This document shows, one piece after another, positions 8,609-10,470 of a DNA stretch of 10,470 bases. Position 1 is the first letter of the stretch. The number at the start of each line of letters is the position of its first letter. Made by a program: the position numbers and the translations under genes. The notes beneath the pieces were generated by a model that saw nothing but the letters and a program-made list of their open reading frames with translations, did no database searches and was not told where the DNA came from. This stretch comes from JBOHPP01 sp050731755 (GTDB lineage Bacteria > Methylomirabilota > Methylomirabilia > Rokubacteriales > CSP1-6): positions 1 through 10,470 of the forward strand of contig JBOHPP010000045.1 in the NCBI GenBank assembly GCA_050731755.1, given 5' to 3'.

Positions 8609-8633
8609 CGGGATTCGGCCGCTGGTGTAAAAG
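8605..8633 (+). promoter_or_regulatory. sigma-70 promoter driving the csp leader
   Basis: TTGACG (8605-8610, five of six matches to the -35 consensus), a 17-bp spacer, and TAAAAG (8628-8633, four of six matches to the -10). Transcription would start near 8640. The -35 box overlaps the TGA stop of the preceding gene. No other promoter-like sequence is present between here and the csp start, so it is the likely csp promoter. Confidence 0.6.
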
Positions 8634-8639
8634 TAACGT

Positions 8640-8729
8640 TGCTTTTTGGCTCAACTACGGAATTGTTCGGTAGCGGAACAGTGCGCGAAGACCAGGCCGT
8701 GCGAGACCTAGCCCGCACGGCCTTTTTTT
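8640..8729 (+). ncRNA. csp leader RNA or small RNA ending at an attenuator
   Basis: From the predicted start near 8640 to the T-tract at 8729, an RNA of about 90 nt would be made if termination occurs. It begins with a U-rich segment (GCTTTTTGG, 8641-8649). Two mutually exclusive small hairpins follow: one pairs CTAC (8655-8658) with GTAG (8670-8673), with GAA/TTC inside; the other pairs TGTTC (8664-8668) with GAACA (8676-8680). It then enters a strong terminator. It may be a stand-alone sRNA, an attenuated csp leader, or both. It matches no RNA family I recognise. Confidence 0.45.
8694..8729 (+). terminator. intrinsic terminator inside the csp leader
   Basis: Perfect 10-bp stem AGGCCGTGCG (8694-8703) with CGCACGGCCT (8714-8723), 10-nt loop, then seven T (8723-8729). 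It lies after the stop of the uncharacterised gene and 77 bp before the csp start, downstream of the only promoter candidate. It could simply end the upstream gene, or act as an attenuator for csp. Confidence 0.85.
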
Positions 8730-8798
8730 GTTCCCCGATCCCGGGGAACACCCCGCCATCCGGCGGGAGCACACGGGGCTGAAGACCCCAAGGAGAGG
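8730..8798 (+). promoter_or_regulatory. structured 5' leader and ribosome binding site of csp
   Basis: Three consecutive perfect hairpins can form: GTTCCCC/GGGGAAC (8730-8749), CCCGCC/GGCGGG (8752-8767) and GGGG/CCCC (8775-8789). The last ends directly against the Shine-Dalgarno AAGGAG (8790-8795), which is 11 nt from the ATG. Long structured leaders are known for E. coli cspA, where they change fold with temperature. A similar role here is inference. Confidence 0.55.
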
Positions 8799-8806
8799 TT
8801 AGCGGT

Positions 8807-9007
8807 ATGGCACAAGGTCGAGTGAAGTGGTTCAACGACGCGAAGGGGTACGGGTTCATCACGCAGGAGGGCGGCGAGGATGTCTTCGTCCACTACAGCG
8901 CCATCCAGGCCCAGGGCTTCAAGAGCCTCGCTGAGGGTGACGTCGTGGAGTTCGAGGTGACGCGCGGCCCGAAGGGTCTTCAGGCCAGCAACGTTCGGAA
9001 GGTCTAG
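8807..9007 (+). CDS. cold-shock protein, CspA family
   Basis: Single cold-shock domain of 66 aa, the standard size. It is a small nucleic-acid-binding beta-barrel that acts as an RNA chaperone and, in some members, as a transcription antiterminator. The N-terminal GRVKWFNDAKGYGFI carries RNP1 (KGYGFI), and DVFVHYSAI carries RNP2 (VFVHY); the C-terminal GPKGLQASNV is also typical. Start ATG at 8807 with AAGGAG upstream. The identity is secure, but the paralogue letter (cspA, cspC, cspE and so on) cannot be assigned. It is preceded by a 167-nt leader containing an intrinsic terminator, and followed by a GC-only hairpin. It is convergent with the structured minus-strand RNA region. Confidence 0.97.
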   Translation: MAQGRVKWFNDAKGYGFITQEGGEDVFVHYSAIQAQGFKSLAEGDVVEFEVTRGPKGLQASNVRKV

Positions 9008-9027
9008 GGCTCCCGTCCGGTTCGCTC

Positions 9028-9053
9028 CCCCGGGCCCGATACCGGGCCCGGGG
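9028..9053 (+). terminator. GC-only hairpin after csp
   Basis: Perfect 11-bp stem CCCCGGGCCCG (9028-9038) with CGGGCCCGGGG (9043-9053), loop ATAC, starting 20 nt after the csp stop. On the plus strand it is followed by ACTC and an A-run rather than a T-run, so it is not a canonical intrinsic terminator for csp. It may protect the mRNA 3' end or stop polymerase with help. Confidence 0.5.
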
Positions 9054-9057
9054 ACTC

Positions 9058-9136
9058 AAAAAAAGAACCCCGATGATCGCTGCGACCCTGCCATCCGGCC
9101 GAGGTCGCCCCGCTGGTGAGGCGGGATCATCGGGGT
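9058..9136 (-). terminator. intrinsic terminator of a minus-strand transcript
   Basis: On the minus strand, a perfect 12-bp stem (ACCCCGATGATC with GATCATCGGGGT, arms at 9125-9136 and 9067-9078) is followed by TTC and seven T (9064-9058). Between the arms two further hairpins can form: CCCGC/GCGGG, and a 6-bp GCGACC/GGTCGC. The terminator is therefore the closing stem of a three-way structure. The T-tract orientation shows that the minus strand is transcribed towards csp. Confidence 0.75.
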
Positions 9137-9189
9137 CGGTGGTGCCTGGTTCTCCCAGGCCATCCACCTGGAGCTAGCGTGGACTCTGC

Positions 9190-9231
9190 CTAAGAGGCAT
9201 CCACCTCACAGATCACCGTAAGGGTACACAT
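9190..9231 (-). CDS. possible 13-codon leader peptide
   Basis: ATG at 9231 opens a 13-codon frame (MCTLTVICEVDAS) ending in TAG within hairpin A. It is preceded by AGGAGGTGAT, the best Shine-Dalgarno in the window, with 11 nt between AGGAGG and the ATG. Translation would open hairpin A. There is no run of one codon type that would suggest amino-acid attenuation, although Cys and Thr each occur twice. The Shine-Dalgarno may be only a by-product of 16S similarity, so this is tentative. Confidence 0.25.
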   Translation of the reverse strand: MCTLTVICEVDAS

Positions 9232-9248
9232 CGGCTGGATCACCTCCT
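9216..9248 (+). other. 16S rRNA 3'-end-like sequence including anti-Shine-Dalgarno
   Basis: On the plus strand CGGCTGGATCACCTCCT (9232-9248) equals the end of many bacterial 16S rRNAs. The preceding CCGTAAGGGTAC resembles the helix 45 strand (CCGTAGGGGAAC in typical 16S), but the second helix arm is not preserved. Further upstream the similarity fades, and no 16S body is present. It is either a relic or a mimic, not an rRNA gene. Confidence 0.6.
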
Positions 9249-9250
9249 AT

Positions 9251-9429
9251 CTCGGCAAGGGCGCCACGCGGGCCCAGTCCCACTGACCCAGAACCGGATG
9301 CCGACTCCCGGCCCGGGGCGCGGCCACGTCAGCCGTCGGCGGAATTGTCGACGGGGACGCTGAAGAAGCGCTGTTGGTCGCTCCGGCCGACGTTGCCCCT
9401 CATCCTACCTCAGCCCGCAAGGACGCCAC
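9251..9429. other. noncoding stretch between the RNA region and the ComEA-like gene
   Basis: About 180 bases, GC-rich. I see no strong promoter on either strand. A minus-strand 24-codon frame (9329-9403) starts just after the ComEA-like terminator with a poor ribosome binding site and is not called. Confidence 0.4.
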
Positions 9430-9470
9430 AAAAAAAGTGCGCTCGTCGCCGTCATTTCACGACGATGCGC
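9430..9470 (-). terminator. intrinsic terminator of the ComEA-like gene
   Basis: On the minus strand a 10-bp stem with one bulged base (arms 9460-9470 and 9439-9448) is followed two bases later by seven T (9436-9430). The TGA stop of the ComEA-like gene lies in the loop, so the gene's last codons form part of the terminator. Confidence 0.75.
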
Positions 9471-9796
9471 TCGCGGTTCCGCTCCCACAGTCCGGCCCCG
9501 ATGCCCCGAACCCGGCGGACCTCCTCGGGCTTCTTGAACGGGCCGTGGGCTTCCCGGTATTGGACGATCTTCTCGGCGACCGTCCGGCCTACGCCGCTGA
9601 GGGTCATCAGCTCGGGGACGCCGGCGGTATTGATGTTCACGGGCCCGGTGCTTCTGGTCGCGACCGGCTCGTTGGTGCGCTCCCCAGGGGCGACCGCCGG
9701 CGCGGCCCCACCGCCGGGTGTTTGGCTGACGGCAAACGGTGGGCACGACAGGACGACGACGAACAGCGTGATCAGGACGAGCTGCCTGTGGACCAT
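9452..9796 (-). CDS. secreted ComEA-like helix-hairpin-helix protein
   Basis: A 114-aa exported protein with one ComEA-type DNA-binding domain. Residues 1-24 form a signal peptide (MVHRQ, then a hydrophobic core, ending near AVS-Q). Residues 26-52 are a Gly/Pro/Ala-rich linker. Residues 53-113 carry the domain: VNINTAGVPELMTLSGVG (53-70), AEKIVQYREAHGPFKKPEEV (74-93) and the second hairpin RGIGAGLWERNRERI (97-111). The family binds double-stranded DNA without sequence specificity; in transformable bacteria ComEA captures DNA at the envelope. No com or pil genes are visible here, so competence is unproven. The ATG at 9796 is chosen because GGAGGAG lies just upstream and the signal peptide begins there; an in-frame start at 9847 would fall in the promoter. 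Confidence 0.88.
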   Translation of the reverse strand: MVHRQLVLITLFVVVLSCPPFAVSQTPGGGAAPAVAPGERTNEPVATRSTGPVNINTAGVPELMTLSGVGRTVAEKIVQYREAHGPFKKPEEVRRVRGIGAGLWERNRERIVVK

Positions 9797-9845
9797 CGTG
9801 GCTCCTCCGGTCTCGAGTGCGACGCCATTGCTCGCGAGCGGCGCC

Positions 9846-9874
9846 ATTCAAGCGAGGAAGAGCACCGGCGTCAA
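9846..9874 (-). promoter_or_regulatory. sigma-70 promoter of the ComEA-like gene
   Basis: On the minus strand TTGACG (9874-9869, five of six), a 17-bp spacer and TTGAAT (9851-9846, four of six). Transcription would start near 9839, giving a leader of about 43 nt. This fits the downstream start at 9796. Confidence 0.55.
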
Positions 9875-9908
9875 CGCGCAATGTTCGATACGCATGGAGC
9901 GCACGCCT

Positions 9909-9948
9909 AGTGCATTCAGCACTGACGTTTTTCGGCCTGACAAATGTC
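9909..9948. repeat. two short palindromes in the divergent region
   Basis: AGTGC-ATTCA-GCACT (9909-9923) and GACA-AA-TGTC (9939-9948) lie between the divergent ComEA-like and coiled-coil genes. The second is 53 bp upstream of the sigma-54 match. Either could bind a regulator; the first is followed by five T but is too weak to call a terminator. Confidence 0.3.
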
Positions 9949-9998
9949 GTCCTGGCAGCGCGTCCGCGTTGCAACACCTTAATTTCGTGGGCGGGAGT

Positions 9999-10015
9999 TC
10001 GGCACGCCGCTTGCG
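9999..10015 (+). promoter_or_regulatory. candidate sigma-54 promoter of the coiled-coil protein gene
   Basis: TCGGCACGCCGCTTGCG matches YTGGCACR-N4-TTGCW: the GGCAC and TTGC blocks are intact, and GG (10001-10002) and GC (10013-10014) are exactly ten bases apart. The base before GG is C instead of T. Expected start is near 10026, leaving a 35-nt leader with GGAGG at 10051-10055. No competing sigma-70 promoter is evident. Confidence 0.5.
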
Positions 10016-10060
10016 CTGACCTCTAGACGCGGCTGGTGGGATCGGCCGCGGGAGGAACGC

Positions 10061-10470
10061 ATGCGTACCAGGCTACGCCGGATTTTCGCCTTTGCCGCAG
10101 TAGGCGTCTTCGCTGCGGTCGTCGGCGCCGGCCCGACCGCGCTCGCGCACGACCGTAAGGACCGCAAGGACGATCGGAACCGCAAGCACGAGCGGCACCG
10201 CGACAACGATCGGGGCCGCAAGTCCCCCGTCCGCTTGTACCTCGAGCTGAAAACCCAAGTCGATCTGCTCAGCCAGCAGCTGGCGGCGTTGGGCCAGCTC
10301 CCGAGCCCGACTGAGATAGCCAAGCTCCAGGCCGACATGAAGGCTCTCACGCTCAGCGTCAATACGATGAGCACCCAGTGGTCGTCAGCGAGCGCCCAGT
10401 GGTCGTCCGACATGACCAAGCTGCGGACCGACCTGGGCGACCTCGCCGGACGCGTTGCCGTCCTCGAGGC
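10061..10470 (+). CDS. secreted charged coiled-coil protein, partial (3' end outside window)
   Basis: Open from ATG at 10061 to the window end, 136 codons visible. GGAGG five bases upstream supports the start. Residues 1-29 look like a signal peptide (basic MRTRLRR, Ala/Val-rich core, ALA before His30). Residues 30-54 are an extreme run of Asp, Arg, Lys and His with DRKDRKDDRNRKHERHRD. From about 58 the sequence is helical with leucine heptads (LELKTQVDLLSQQLAAL), and a short imperfect repeat STQWSSASAQWSSDM occurs at about 104-118. The later part (KLRTDLGDLAGRVAVLE) continues the coiled coil. I do not recognise a family. It is probably a periplasmic or surface protein, divergent from the ComEA-like gene. 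Confidence 0.7.
   Translation, partial: MRTRLRRIFAFAAVGVFAAVVGAGPTALAHDRKDRKDDRNRKHERHRDNDRGRKSPVRLYLELKTQVDLLSQQLAALGQLPSPTEIAKLQADMKALTLSVNTMSTQWSSASAQWSSDMTKLRTDLGDLAGRVAVLE

Larger units (their letters stand above)
9058..9250 (-). ncRNA. structured minus-strand RNA with extended 16S-tail complementarity
   Basis: No large coding frame exists here, but structure is dense. Reading the minus strand: a perfect extended Shine-Dalgarno (AGGAGGTGATCCAGCC, 9248-9233), a 13-codon frame, hairpin A (arms 9200-9204/9179-9183 and 9195-9199/9187-9191), hairpin B (arms 9164-9168/9138-9142 and 9155-9160/9144-9149), then the branched terminator. Both hairpins begin with AGGTGGATG, and GGTGATC also recurs at 9217-9211. 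I see no convincing promoter, and the 5' end is a guess. Alternatives are an attenuator-type leader without a downstream gene, or decayed 16S rRNA sequence. It matches no RNA family I recognise. Confidence 0.45.

Noticed and set aside
9058..9250. Whether the structured region is a known RNA (SRP RNA, tmRNA, 6S, RNase P, or common riboswitches).
   Set aside because: None of their conserved motifs that I can recall is present on either strand.
9250..9275. A TGGC...TTGC pair on the minus strand as a sigma-54 promoter for the structured RNA.
   Set aside because: The spacing between GG and GC is seven bases instead of ten.
9329..9403. A 24-codon minus-strand frame after the ComEA-like gene.
   Set aside because: It begins only 27 bases after a strong terminator T-tract, leaving no room for a promoter, and its Shine-Dalgarno is poor.
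9740..9750. A possible lipobox (VLSC) in the ComEA-like signal peptide.
   Set aside because: Leu at the -2 position is not typical and a signal peptidase I site follows closely (AVS-Q), so a soluble secreted protein is more likely.

Overview
The window is GC-rich bacterial chromosome, and nothing in it points to a plasmid, phage or transposon. Gene content and base composition would suit an uncultivated soil or groundwater lineage such as Candidatus Rokubacteria/Methylomirabilota, or another high-GC proteobacteria-like group. That placement is only an impression; the window holds no rRNA gene or other taxonomic marker.

Layout. (1) Positions 125-7173, all minus strand, hold one elongasome (rod-shape) operon read right to left: mreB, mreC, mreD, mrdA (PBP2), rodA, then rng (RNase G). 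MreB filaments, the periplasmic scaffold MreC and the membrane protein MreD organise the RodA glycosyltransferase and PBP2 transpeptidase for side-wall peptidoglycan synthesis. RNase G following rodA is a common arrangement. mreC and mreD are separated by about 140 nt holding a strong hairpin and an uninterrupted 45-codon frame, whereas mreD and mrdA overlap. A good sigma-54 promoter match lies upstream of mreB. (2) Positions 7174-7576 are noncoding between divergent genes. (3) Positions 7577-8608 (plus) encode a conserved but uncharacterised protein with a TDGLPVVPPT motif. (4) Positions 8605-9007 (plus) hold a cold-shock protein gene. Its only visible promoter overlaps the previous stop codon, and a textbook intrinsic terminator sits inside the leader, which suggests transcription attenuation. 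(5) Positions 9008-9451 contain no large gene but are densely structured. They hold a GC-only hairpin after csp, a minus-strand structured RNA candidate ending in an intrinsic terminator, and a stretch that copies the 3' end of 16S rRNA including the anti-Shine-Dalgarno; on the minus strand it therefore reads as a perfect extended Shine-Dalgarno followed by a 13-codon frame. (6) Positions 9452-9796 (minus) encode a small secreted ComEA-like helix-hairpin-helix protein with its own promoter and terminator. (7) From 10061 (plus) a secreted, charged, coiled-coil protein begins, preceded by a second sigma-54 promoter match, and runs off the window.

The most unusual parts are the noncoding ones: the csp leader attenuator, the minus-strand RNA carrying 16S-tail complementarity, and the insertion between mreC and mreD. 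All were read by eye. Promoter calls are consensus matches, RNA structures were paired by hand, and no search was run.
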